From Acidisarcina polymorpha (lineage in GTDB: Bacteria > Acidobacteriota > Terriglobia > Terriglobales > Acidobacteriaceae): a stretch of 64,000 nt of DNA. The stretch is taken from NCBI RefSeq assembly GCF_003330725.1, contig NZ_CP030840.1, positions 2,418,001-2,482,000 on the forward strand. The letters run 5' to 3'. Positions 43,155-51,892 of the stretch are shown here, in pieces (the stretch's first letter is position 1; each line of letters starts with the position of its first letter). The translations under genes and the position numbers were made by a program. Under the pieces are notes generated by a model. It was not told where the DNA came from. It made no database searches and saw only the letters and a list, made by a program, of their open reading frames with translations.

Positions 43155-45173
43155 TTAAGGAGCGAACCCGACGCTCCGCCAAAGAGGCGCAGGATCATAC
43201 ACCGCACCTGCCGCAATGGTGCGCCAAACCCTTCGTGTGTTGTGTATATCAGCCAGCGGGTCGGCGTCCAGCAGCAGGACATCGCCACGCTTACCTGTTT
43301 CCAGCGAACCCGACTCCTTCTCTAAGCCGAGAGCGCGCGCTGCTTCTATCGTCGCTGCCTGCAGGGCCTCGAGCGGTGTGAAGCCGGCTTCCACGTAAAG
43401 CTCCAGCTCGCGGTGAAGAGAATAGCCTGGGATCGCCTGGTCCGTGCCCGCCACGATCGGAATACCCGCAGCGTGAAGGGCGCGCAGCGTAGCCATCAAG
43501 ACCTGCCAATGTGCATTCGTCAAAGCTGCCTTATCGGCCGGAGCCGGCGGACTATCAAGGGCTTCCCGCAACTGCGGTGCCACATGATTCAGTCCAGGTT
43601 CAATCTCGTTCAGCGGCTTCGTATTCATAAAGGATTCGAAGAGAGCGACGGTGGGATCCAAAACCGTGTGATGCGCCCGGAGCGTTGAGATCAAATCCCT
43701 GGAACGCGGACCATCCAGCTCGAGAACAAGAGCCTTGGTGCGGTCCGGCTTGCCCTGGGAATCCAGTTCGGTGCGCGAAAAATAGGGAACTTCATATTGA
43801 ATATGATTGATCTGATCCATTCCATCATTGATACCTTCGATCGCGGTCATTCCTTCCGGGATGTGACCTGTTACCGTCATACCTCGCGCGTGAGCATAGG
43901 ACGTGATCGCCTTGACGATCTCCGGCTTGACGGAGCTGTAGATCTTGATCTGCCGCGCGCCCGCCGCTTTATACCTTTCCACCCACAGGAGCGCCTGCTC
44001 AGGCGTATCGGCCAGAACTGCACCCACCGCGAGGGGCCCCGTCCCGTCAATGACCCCGGCAAATTCCAGGTGTGGACCGATTGCGGGATCTTGCTTACGA
44101 TCCAGTGCTTCATGCAAGGTCCGGATAAAGTCGAATTCGTTGCCGACATCGCGAACACTGGTCACGCCCGCCGCAAGATAGATCGGGCCCCACTCCACCT
44201 GCTCGTAGTGCGCGTGCATGTCCCAGAGCCCGGGGATGGCGTACTTGCCTGACGCGTCGAGCACGGTCGCGTCAGCCGGTATGCGGACCTGACCGCGCGG
44301 TCCCGCCGCCGCGACCATGCCCTTTTCGATGAGGATCACACTGTCTTTCACCGCAGGCGAGCCGGTGGAGTCCTCCAACGTCGCACCAACAATCGCCAGC
44401 CGCGACGGGGGAGCCATCCTCGCCGATGCCGACAGCTTCACCAACGCAGCAAGGTCTGCCTGCACCCCGGCCGAGATAAAGGCGCCTAAGCTCGCTTCAT
44501 AGGGCTCCCGCACTGCTTCAAAATGATCAAACTCGGCATCGGTGCTCACCAAGGCAACCAGATCCTGTGCGTCGTCCATCCACAACGACTCTTCTCCCCA
44601 GATAAGGCCGCCTACGGTATAGCCGTGCACCACGTGTCCGTTGAGGCTCAGAGTGGCTGCAGGTTCAATACGGACTTTCGAAGCTGAGGGATACACCGTA
44701 AATTCCGCAGGCTTGCTATGCATCGACCACCAGCGCATCATCTGCTCCTGCATGGCGACAGGCGAGTAGCCGTCCGTAATAAACCACGGTCCGGTCGCCT
44801 TTTGCACGTCCTTCCTACCTTTTCGCGTAACGGAGATGAGGTTCCCATCCACCTTCAGGGCGTCATCCATCTCGGACAGCCGTGCCGCCTTCCCCTTCGC
44901 AATATAGGAGAGCGGCGACATACTTGCTGTGCTCGCGATGAAGGTAGTTTCCAGCGGCACCGGCTCACCTCGGTCTGTGAATAGAAAATGCGAGGTTAGG
45001 GTGTAGTCGTTAGCCTTCGTTTCGACGGAGTATGTCTCTTTGCCAATTGCCCTTGCGAATTTGTGGAGCACGAAGGTCCCAGATGTCGCCGCCTGCTGCG
45101 CTGTCGCGGTGCAAGCTGAAGCTGCCATCACGCAGGCAATCGCGCGACCGAAAACGAGATGAAGGGTGGCCAA
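43155..45173 (-). CDS. secreted amidohydrolase-family protein
   Basis: A ~672-residue protein with a signal peptide (ending ATAQ), a ~260-residue N-terminal beta-rich part, then an amidohydrolase domain (from about residue 275) with the metal motif GLWDMHAHY, TVTGHIPEG and GTDQAIPG. This is the imidazolonepropionase-like / prolidase branch common in Acidobacteria, hydrolysing C-N bonds of cyclic or peptide substrates. I prefer a TTG start at 45173: AGGAGA lies eight bases upstream and the signal peptide starts there, while the longer frame to 45269 begins with hydrophilic residues. Exact substrate unknown. Confidence 0.82.
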   Translation of the reverse strand: MATLHLVFGRAIACVMAASACTATAQQAATSGTFVLHKFARAIGKETYSVETKANDYTLTSHFLFTDRGEPVPLETTFIASTASMSPLSYIAKGKAARLSEMDDALKVDGNLISVTRKGRKDVQKATGPWFITDGYSPVAMQEQMMRWWSMHSKPAEFTVYPSASKVRIEPAATLSLNGHVVHGYTVGGLIWGEESLWMDDAQDLVALVSTDAEFDHFEAVREPYEASLGAFISAGVQADLAALVKLSASARMAPPSRLAIVGATLEDSTGSPAVKDSVILIEKGMVAAAGPRGQVRIPADATVLDASGKYAIPGLWDMHAHYEQVEWGPIYLAAGVTSVRDVGNEFDFIRTLHEALDRKQDPAIGPHLEFAGVIDGTGPLAVGAVLADTPEQALLWVERYKAAGARQIKIYSSVKPEIVKAITSYAHARGMTVTGHIPEGMTAIEGINDGMDQINHIQYEVPYFSRTELDSQGKPDRTKALVLELDGPRSRDLISTLRAHHTVLDPTVALFESFMNTKPLNEIEPGLNHVAPQLREALDSPPAPADKAALTNAHWQVLMATLRALHAAGIPIVAGTDQAIPGYSLHRELELYVEAGFTPLEALQAATIEAARALGLEKESGSLETGKRGDVLLLDADPLADIHNTRRVWRTIAAGAVYDPAPLWRSVGFAP

Positions 45174-45281
45174 GGAAAAGTCTCCTGCGTAGTGGTCCGC
45201 TGCCCAACCGGGTTCCCTTGGTATGAGGTCGGTATCAAGTTCGCGGTTTGGAGAAGGGGTCGCACACAATTCTAAGCGAGG

Positions 45282-45385
45282 TCAGTCTCATAGGGACTGA
45301 ACAAACTACCTGCAAATGGCGAGAACAACGATTTGCGTTCTCATGGTGGCGTTGCGGGCCCGGTCGCTGGAGTGACCGGGCCCGC
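45282..45385 (+). promoter_or_regulatory. structured leader of the aminotransferase gene
   Basis: Several stems occur in 104 nt. (1) TCAGTC 45282-45287 with GACTGA 45295-45300. (2a) GCAAAT 45312-45317 with ATTTGC 45331-45336, or (2b) GAGAAC 45321-45326 with GTTCTC 45337-45342. (3) GCGGGCCCGGTC 45354-45365 with GACCGGGCCCGC 45374-45385, a perfect 12-bp GC stem ending 39 bases before the ATG. 2a and 2b interleave and are probably alternatives. There is no U-tract after stem 3. It may be a cis-acting RNA switch or a bidirectional barrier between divergent genes. Confidence 0.55.
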
Positions 45386-45424
45386 AGTTCCGAGCAATCC
45401 AGAGGCAGCTTCATTGTTTAACAT

Positions 45425-46603
45425 ATGTTCATGGGAACCGCGACAACCAGCCTTCGCCTCAGCAAGATAGCCCCGAATCTCGTTCAATCCGAGATCCGCG
45501 CCATGACCATGGAATGCGACCGGGTCGGCGGGGTGAACCTCGCACAGGGAGTCTGCGATACCGATTTGCCTGCTTCTGTCGCGGAAGGGGCTATCGAGGC
45601 CATTCGCGCTGGCCTAAATATTTATACGCGCTTAGACGGGATTGCTCCTCTCCGCGAGGCAATTGCGCGCAAGCTCAAGCGGGACAATCAATTGACGGCC
45701 GATCCCGGCTCCGAAATCCTCGTCACTTCGGGCGCAACTGCAGGCTTTTATGCGGCGTGTATGGCCCTTCTCGACCCTGGCGATGAGGTCATCCTTTTTG
45801 AACCCTTCTACGGATACCACCTGAATACGCTGACTGCGCTCCACATCAATCCGGTGACCGTGCCGCTTGAACTCGCCGACTGGAACCTCGATCTGGACCG
45901 GTTGCGCGCTGCCATCACGCCTCGGACCAGGGCGATTCTGGTGAATTCCCCGTCCAATCCCTGCGGGAAGGTCTTTTCTCCCCAGGACCTCGAAGCAATC
46001 GCAGCAATCGTCGAAGAACACGATCTGTTTCTGTTCACGGATGAGATCTACGAATACTTCGTTTATGACGGAACAAAACACCTAAGTCCGGCTACTCTTC
46101 CCGGAATGGCGGAACGCACCATTTCCATCTCTGGACTTTCGAAGACCTTCAGCATCACCGGCTGGCGAATCGGCTATCTGACTGCAAGTGCCAGGTGGCT
46201 GCCTTCGATCGCCTATTTTCATGACCTCACATACGTTTGCGCCCCGTCTCCCTTCCAATATGGAGCGGCGGCCGGACTGGTGGAGCTCCCAGAGACTTTT
46301 TACACTTCGCTCGCGGAAGAATATCAAAGCAAACGCGACCTGCTCTGCTCCGCGCTTAGTTCGGCTGGATTAAAGCCCTCCGTGCCGGCGGGCGCCTACT
46401 ATGTTCTCGCGGACGTCTCCTCCCTTTCCGGATCGAGCGCCAGGGAGAAGGCAAGAACACTCTTGCAAGAACGAGGCGTCGCCGCCGTGGCCGGCACGGC
46501 TTTCTTTCACGAGGGAAGGGGAGAAAATCTGCTGCGCTTCTGCTTCGCCAAAAGAGATGAAGAACTGAGCAGAGCGTGTGGCTTGCTAAAAGCGGCTTTA
46601 TAG
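45425..46603 (+). CDS. class I/II pyridoxal-phosphate aminotransferase
   Basis: A 392-residue fold-type I aminotransferase. PLP-binding residues are in place: N178 (NSPSNPCG), D206/Y209 (FTDEIYEYF), the Schiff-base lysine K240 in ISGLSKTFSITGWRIGY, and R248. The VNLAQGVCDTDLP start and YTRLDGIAPLREAI resemble the kynurenine/methionine aminotransferase (YbdL) subgroup. Substrate preference cannot be told. A large hairpin-rich leader precedes it, and it is divergent from the amidohydrolase gene. Confidence 0.88.
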   Translation: MFMGTATTSLRLSKIAPNLVQSEIRAMTMECDRVGGVNLAQGVCDTDLPASVAEGAIEAIRAGLNIYTRLDGIAPLREAIARKLKRDNQLTADPGSEILVTSGATAGFYAACMALLDPGDEVILFEPFYGYHLNTLTALHINPVTVPLELADWNLDLDRLRAAITPRTRAILVNSPSNPCGKVFSPQDLEAIAAIVEEHDLFLFTDEIYEYFVYDGTKHLSPATLPGMAERTISISGLSKTFSITGWRIGYLTASARWLPSIAYFHDLTYVCAPSPFQYGAAAGLVELPETFYTSLAEEYQSKRDLLCSALSSAGLKPSVPAGAYYVLADVSSLSGSSAREKARTLLQERGVAAVAGTAFFHEGRGENLLRFCFAKRDEELSRACGLLKAAL

Positions 46604-46705
46604 ACGCCGAGTTCCGATGGCGGGGAATCCCGCGACTGGAATCTTTTGGCAACCTAACCGCTTGAAACCGATCTAACAAGCAAGGATAAGGGTATCTTGA
46701 GATAG

Positions 46706-48196
46706 ATGAAGACTGGCAGACCAGCAGCTTGGCGGTGGCTTATCGCGCTTGTTTTCAGCGCTATTGTTCCGGTCCAGGGGCAACCTGCGAACCAGTCCTC
46801 CGCCGCCAACTCCTACTATGGGAGCGTGACGGCCGTTGCTCCTACCAGCAGTCCTATTCCTCTGACGCTCGATGACGCCATCCGGCTGGGGCTCGAGAAT
46901 AATCTGGGCCTCACGCTTTCTCGCGATCAGCAAGAGACGGCTAGCGGTCAGCGACTTCAGGCGCTGAATGCCTTGCTGCCTAACCTTACTTTGCAAGGCC
47001 AAACCGGAGTACATCAGTACAATCTGGCCGCCGAGGGATTCAACCTGGGTCTGCTCACGCAAATCCCGAACGCTGCTCAATTCGCAGGGTTCCCGCTCAT
47101 CACCAGGGTGGATGTGACTCAGGGACAGGTCAATCTCAATCAAACTGTCTTCAATCTCTCCACCATCGAACAATATCGAGCGGCTAAAACCGGGGAAGCT
47201 GTCGCCTTCTACAACATGCAATCCTCGCGTGGCCTGGTGGTATTGAATGTCGCCACCTCCTACCTGCAGGCGCTCTCCGCCAGCGCCCAGCTCGACTATG
47301 CTCGCGCGTTGCTCACCACCGACGAAGTGACGTTAAACCAGGTCGTCGCTGAGCATGAAGCGGGAACCGTGGCTCGTCTGGATGAGTTGCGGGCTCGAGT
47401 TCAATATCAAACCCAGCAGCAAGCCGTGATCGCCCAGGAAAATAACTTCGAGATCGCTAAAATCAACCTCGAGCGCGAGATCGGGATTCCTGCTGGGCAG
47501 AAAATTCAATTGACAGATACCTCTCCTTATGCGGAGCTCGAAGCGACAACCATCGAAAATGCTAAACAGGAGGCATACGCAAGCCGCCAGGACTATCAAT
47601 CAATGCTTCAGCAGATTCGTCAGTCGCAGCTCTCGCTTGGGGCCGCCAAGCACGAGCGTCTGCCGAGCCTCAATGTGAGTGGGTTTTATGGAGTGCAGGG
47701 AATCTCTGGGAGCGTCTATCACGGAATCTTCTCAGCCCAGGGCGAACTGGATATCCCGGTTTTTCACGAGGCCAAGTTCCGTGGAGATCGCGAAGCAGCC
47801 AGCGCCCGGCTGAACAGCCTGCTGTCGCAAATGGCGGACCTCAAGAGCCGAATCGATCAGCAGCTCCGCGACAGCCTGCTTGACGTGAATACTCAGTCGG
47901 TCCTCGTACAAGTAGCTCGGAGCAACCTCGACCTCGCCACCACGGAACTCGACCAAACCACCCAGCGCTTTCGAGCAGGGATTGAAGACAACCTTCCGCT
48001 GGTCGAAGCCCAGTCCACGTTAGCCGACGCTCAAACCCAGTACGTGAATACGGTCTACAACTACAATCAGGCGAAACTTGGGCTGGCCCGCAACCTGGGA
48101 ATCATCGATGTCCAGTATCAGGCTTATCTGAAGGGATCTCCACCGGCCGGTTCGAAGCAGGGCGACGTCCAGAACATCAAAAAAGCCACTCCCTAG
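46706..48196 (+). CDS. TolC-family outer-membrane efflux protein
   Basis: A 496-residue protein with a signal peptide (about 1-27), then the duplicated TolC/OEP fold: LTLDDAIRLGLENNLGL, long helical hairpins (SGQRLQALNALLPNLTLQGQ, VAEHEAGTVARLDELRARVQYQ) and the second half ending TVYNYNQAKLGLARNLGI. It forms the trimeric outer-membrane conduit of tripartite pumps. No membrane-fusion protein or RND pump is adjacent; the next gene is an MFS exporter, so a partner for it is uncertain. Confidence 0.87.
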   Translation: MKTGRPAAWRWLIALVFSAIVPVQGQPANQSSAANSYYGSVTAVAPTSSPIPLTLDDAIRLGLENNLGLTLSRDQQETASGQRLQALNALLPNLTLQGQTGVHQYNLAAEGFNLGLLTQIPNAAQFAGFPLITRVDVTQGQVNLNQTVFNLSTIEQYRAAKTGEAVAFYNMQSSRGLVVLNVATSYLQALSASAQLDYARALLTTDEVTLNQVVAEHEAGTVARLDELRARVQYQTQQQAVIAQENNFEIAKINLEREIGIPAGQKIQLTDTSPYAELEATTIENAKQEAYASRQDYQSMLQQIRQSQLSLGAAKHERLPSLNVSGFYGVQGISGSVYHGIFSAQGELDIPVFHEAKFRGDREAASARLNSLLSQMADLKSRIDQQLRDSLLDVNTQSVLVQVARSNLDLATTELDQTTQRFRAGIEDNLPLVEAQSTLADAQTQYVNTVYNYNQAKLGLARNLGIIDVQYQAYLKGSPPAGSKQGDVQNIKKATP

Positions 48197-48439
48197 AGGC
48201 GGCGGATGTGCGAATGCTCGGTTGGGTGGCGAGTTCCCGACCACCAAACAGCCAGCTGCGGCAATGGGTCAAGGATTCGACCCTTTGTCAATGAACAATG
48301 AAGAAACTGAATTGGCAAGGATAGAAGCCTACGGGTCGAGGTGTTCGGTAAGCTGCTTTTGCTTACAATAAGAGAAGGTCGTAGATCGGAGATCGGCCGG
48401 GCGGCGTTGACCTTCCCTCTCAACCACGAAACCAAAAGC

Positions 48440-49789
48440 ATGCCCGAAAATCTCCCGACTCCCGGTACGGCAGCCTTCCGCTCTCGCGATTTCCGGCTAT
48501 ATCAGATGGCTCGCGTCTCAGTCATCATTGGCGCAGAGGCGCAATCTCTGGCCGTTGCCTGGCAGGTCTATCAGGTGACTCACCGGGCTCTAGACCTTGG
48601 TTACACGGGCCTAGCCCTGTTCTTACCCGGATTACTCTTTATTTTGCCCTCCGGGCACGTCGCCGACCGGTACGATCGCAGGCGCGTTGTCCTGGTTTGT
48701 TATAGCTTGCAAGTCCTCTGTACCTCGGCGCTCTTCTGGTTTTCCTGGAGCGGACTACACAGTGTCTGGCCTATTTATGCCGTCCTGGCGCTGATTGGTA
48801 CAGGAAGGTCCTTCAGCGGACCGGCGAGTACAGCTCTGGTTCCGCATCTGGTGCCAAAAGAGCACTTTGTCAACGCAGTCACGTGGGGATCAACCATCTT
48901 CCAGATCGCCAACATCGTCGGTCCGGCTATCGGTGGCATCATCTTTACTCTTCCGTTGCGGGGAAGGTTTGCGGGAGCGAGCACGGTTTACCTCTTCACG
49001 CTGCTGACACTCGTCAATTTTCTGACCCTGATTTCCATGCTCTCGGTCCGATCGGGAAGAATGGAAAAGCGCGCAACCTCGATGCAAGTGGTTTTGGCGG
49101 GTTTCCGATACGTCTGGCACAGAAAGATCTTGCTGGGCTCAATTTCCCTTGACCTGTTCGCGGTCCTGCTTGGCGGGTCGGTCGCACTCTTGCCGATCTT
49201 TGCCCAGGATATTCTTCATGCAGGCCCACGCGGACTTGGCATCCTGCGCGCCGCGCCGGCGCTCGGCGCACTGGTGGTTTCGGTGTCCATGGCCTTCCGA
49301 CCCATTCGTCGCCATGCTGGCAGAAAGATGTTCACCTGTGTCGCTCTCTTTGGTTTGGGAACCATAGCCTTCGGCATCTCCCGCAATATTCCTCTCTCCG
49401 TTCTGGCGTTGATGCTGGTCGGTGGAGCGGACATGGTAAGCGTGGTCGTGCGTTCCTCTCTGCTGCAATTGGCGACGCCCCCTGAAATGCGCGGACGGGT
49501 GAGCGCAGTCAACGCTCTCTTCCTGGGCGCATCGAATGAACTGGGCGAATTTGAGAGTGGCCTCACCGCCCAGTGGTGGGGAGCGGTGCGGGCGGTGATC
49601 ATCGGAGGTATTGGATCGGTCGCCGTTACCGGCCTATGGAGCGTCTTCTTCCCGTCGCTCCGGCGGGTAGATACCCTGGCTGCTGAGGCGTTATTAACTG
49701 CTGACGCTGCTGCTGTGGACCCAAACCTGGCGGCCGAACAAGAAAAACGCTCGCAAGAGAAACGCTCGATTGAACAGCCAATCGGCTAA
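48440..49789 (+). CDS. MFS exporter, EntS-like
   Basis: A 449-residue, 12-TM transporter of the EntS-like MFS group. It begins FRLYQMARVSVIIGAEAQSLAVAWQVYQVT and has the cytoplasmic loop motif GHVADRYDRRRV between TM2 and TM3. The family exports siderophores, macrolides and other small molecules. The ATG at 48440 is preferred as it starts just before the conserved region; upstream codons to 48341 are unlike the family. The C-terminus is a hydrophilic acidic/basic tail (about 410-449). Confidence 0.85.
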   Translation: MPENLPTPGTAAFRSRDFRLYQMARVSVIIGAEAQSLAVAWQVYQVTHRALDLGYTGLALFLPGLLFILPSGHVADRYDRRRVVLVCYSLQVLCTSALFWFSWSGLHSVWPIYAVLALIGTGRSFSGPASTALVPHLVPKEHFVNAVTWGSTIFQIANIVGPAIGGIIFTLPLRGRFAGASTVYLFTLLTLVNFLTLISMLSVRSGRMEKRATSMQVVLAGFRYVWHRKILLGSISLDLFAVLLGGSVALLPIFAQDILHAGPRGLGILRAAPALGALVVSVSMAFRPIRRHAGRKMFTCVALFGLGTIAFGISRNIPLSVLALMLVGGADMVSVVVRSSLLQLATPPEMRGRVSAVNALFLGASNELGEFESGLTAQWWGAVRAVIIGGIGSVAVTGLWSVFFPSLRRVDTLAAEALLTADAAAVDPNLAAEQEKRSQEKRSIEQPIG

Positions 49790-49831
49790 ACAGGAGAATA
49801 AGGGAAGTGGTCCACCTGAGGGAGTAATCAT

Positions 49832-50557
49832 TTGAAGCTCTGGCAACGTATCGGATTGTTGACACTGGCGGTGTTGGCGGTCGCGGGCATTCGGATATTT
49901 TTCATCTGGCGCGAACGCAATGCCCCCATGGCGTTGCCGCCACAGCACCAGGAACGACAGCTTACTTCAGACGACATCGTCCAACCGCGAAAACTGCTCA
50001 TCGACGATCTAAAATCAGCCAAGGAGCTCATCGGCAAACCGGTGTGGGTGGCGGCCGGATACCAGCTGGATTATTATCCCTTCGTTAATCAGCATGTCGA
50101 CTATGCCCATCGAACCGGCCTGCTTCCTACCACTACCCAACTGCAGATCGAGGATCTGGTTACACAAAACGCACCAGCGAAGGCAGTGACCCGCATTCCG
50201 CATGGCAATGAGCAAGTTTACGCGGTTTTTACGCTACCCGGCGGTGCCAAGAAGTACGCGACCGCCATCGGCTACCTCGACGGCACGGACTCCAAATTCT
50301 ATTGCGACGACATCTTCTACTACGACGATCCTCACCAGATGTACAAGCATTGGCCTCCGGACGTCTGGCAGGCGATCGATCAACATCAGCCCAAGGTGGG
50401 AATGAACGAGCTACAGGTATCGATGGCCCTCGGCCAGGTGCAGACTTCAGACTCCTCCAACTACGGCAACCGCACAGTGCACTACGACGTGGCCGGGAAG
50501 CAATGGACAGTGAACTTCGACCATAACCATGCGACTCAGGTCAATCAGTCGCAATGA
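49832..50557 (+). CDS. membrane-anchored protein of unknown function
   Basis: A 241-residue product: one N-terminal membrane helix (about 5-27, RIGLLTLAVLAVAGIRIFFIW) followed by a ~210-residue extracytoplasmic domain with DIFYYDDPHQMYKHWPPDVWQAI and a C-terminal strand-rich piece ending HYDVAGKQWTVNFDHN. I recognise no family. It starts at TTG 49832 with GGGAG seven bases upstream. It starts 42 bp after the MFS gene, so probably in one operon. Its end overlaps the convergent gene by 13 bp. Confidence 0.6.
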   Translation: MKLWQRIGLLTLAVLAVAGIRIFFIWRERNAPMALPPQHQERQLTSDDIVQPRKLLIDDLKSAKELIGKPVWVAAGYQLDYYPFVNQHVDYAHRTGLLPTTTQLQIEDLVTQNAPAKAVTRIPHGNEQVYAVFTLPGGAKKYATAIGYLDGTDSKFYCDDIFYYDDPHQMYKHWPPDVWQAIDQHQPKVGMNELQVSMALGQVQTSDSSNYGNRTVHYDVAGKQWTVNFDHNHATQVNQSQ

Positions 50558-51786
50558 GGATTTGTCGGGCGGCTCGTCTCCTGCAGCACCCTCACTCTCC
50601 TTTGTGCCGAATGAAGATGGAAGCCCTGCATGCAGAGCCGGGAGAACCGGCCAAAGATCCCGGAAACGGCTGAAATCCCGGGTCTGGTCGAACTGCCGGG
50701 TGGTTGCTCTTGGTGCTTCGAAAGGGCAGCGTCGAGCCTCTCTCGCAAGTCATCGATTCCGAGCGCACAATACCGCAATCCAGCAGAGATCGACATGCTC
50801 TGCTGGGCCGTATTCGAGCCTGGAAGGGTTACTTCCATTTCCCGCCGGGGATCGGCTAATCCGAGAGCGCTCTTGCGAAGGTAGGCGGATACCGATAGAT
50901 CGGCCCTGGCTGCGCTAGCCTCTATTTGCATTTGCTCAGCATCCGAAACCCGCAAGGTCAACAATGTTGCCCTGGGGCATTCGACGAGAGGCGCCGCACT
51001 CGAGACGACCGAAGCGAGTGCTTCTTGCTCTCTCAGTACATCCTTGAAAACGGCAGGAGCGATGGCCTTCCGCTTCGCGGAAGACGATGCAAACTCGGCC
51101 TTCGACTTGATGAGCGCGGCCAACATGGACGCAGAAGCATCTCCCGAGGTCGCCGTTGTCTTTTGGGAGAGCTGTTTTCTACTTCTATTTGCGGCGGATT
51201 GCGATGCTTGCGGGGCCAACTTTGTTGCGCCTACCGCCGGTGAACTAATTTCCACCCTACTGTCCATCGCAGCAGCCTTAATCCCTTGACTCACGGTTGC
51301 GATCGCGTCTGTCCCTCCCGCTGCCATACGACCGTCGCCTTCTTTCGTCTGGACGGTGAGGGGGTTTCCTTTGAGCGGATCCAGTCGGCGTAGTGGACGG
51401 TTTACCCCCACTTCATCCCACATCGTCGACTCAATGTTGCGATGAGTTGCATGGATCGATGGGTCAGGTTCCGCAGCGCTTCGAACGGGATCGGGAGCCG
51501 CTTCCGTTTGGAGGTTAGGAGCGGCTTTGGGTACTGCCGGCCCGTTGTTCATCTCCGCCGGACGCCGGTACCGGCTTGCCTTGAGTGCCTGCTCATAGGA
51601 AATTTCCCGTGCCTCGCCCGCCAGCTTCGCTTTAGTCGACCCCGGCGGATCCTTCGCGCGGTCACCTGACTTTCCCTGCGCGATCATGGTCCAGTTCTGA
51701 AATCGTCCCAGGACGACATCCAAATCTTCGACACTAGTTCCTGAGCCAGGTTCGCTGGCTCCGTTCTGTGCGCCATTCATGCTCAA
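50545..51786 (-). CDS. ribbon-helix-helix/MobC-like protein with disordered linker
   Basis: A 413-residue protein in three parts: an N-terminal block (about 17-76; VLGRFQNWTMIAQG, EAREISYEQALKASRYRR), a ~190-residue low-complexity linker rich in Ala/Ser/Lys, and a ribbon-helix-helix-like unit (about 273-309, LTLRVSDAEQMQIEASAARADLSVSAYLRKSALG). The end of that unit (297-319) appears again at 331-353 (SISAGLRYCALGIDDLRERLD), a partial internal duplication. RHH units of this form occur in MobC-type mobilisation and antitoxin proteins, but no relaxase or toxin is near. A DNA-binding role is probable; purpose unknown. Confidence 0.6.
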   Translation of the reverse strand: MSMNGAQNGASEPGSGTSVEDLDVVLGRFQNWTMIAQGKSGDRAKDPPGSTKAKLAGEAREISYEQALKASRYRRPAEMNNGPAVPKAAPNLQTEAAPDPVRSAAEPDPSIHATHRNIESTMWDEVGVNRPLRRLDPLKGNPLTVQTKEGDGRMAAGGTDAIATVSQGIKAAAMDSRVEISSPAVGATKLAPQASQSAANRSRKQLSQKTTATSGDASASMLAALIKSKAEFASSSAKRKAIAPAVFKDVLREQEALASVVSSAAPLVECPRATLLTLRVSDAEQMQIEASAARADLSVSAYLRKSALGLADPRREMEVTLPGSNTAQQSMSISAGLRYCALGIDDLRERLDAALSKHQEQPPGSSTRPGISAVSGIFGRFSRLCMQGFHLHSAQRRVRVLQETSRPTNPHCD

Positions 51787-51892
51787 AGCATAAAGCCGGC
51801 AGAGCCAGGGCCAAGCTACTGTCCTAAAGCAAATCGCGCAGTGGTTTCACAACAGAACTGAGGATGGAAGACCAAAGGCCATTTTGGAAAAA

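Noticed and set aside
45312-45342. H-type pseudoknot
   Set aside because: The two six-base stems interleave, but there is no linker left to cross the first stem. They are better seen as alternative hairpins.
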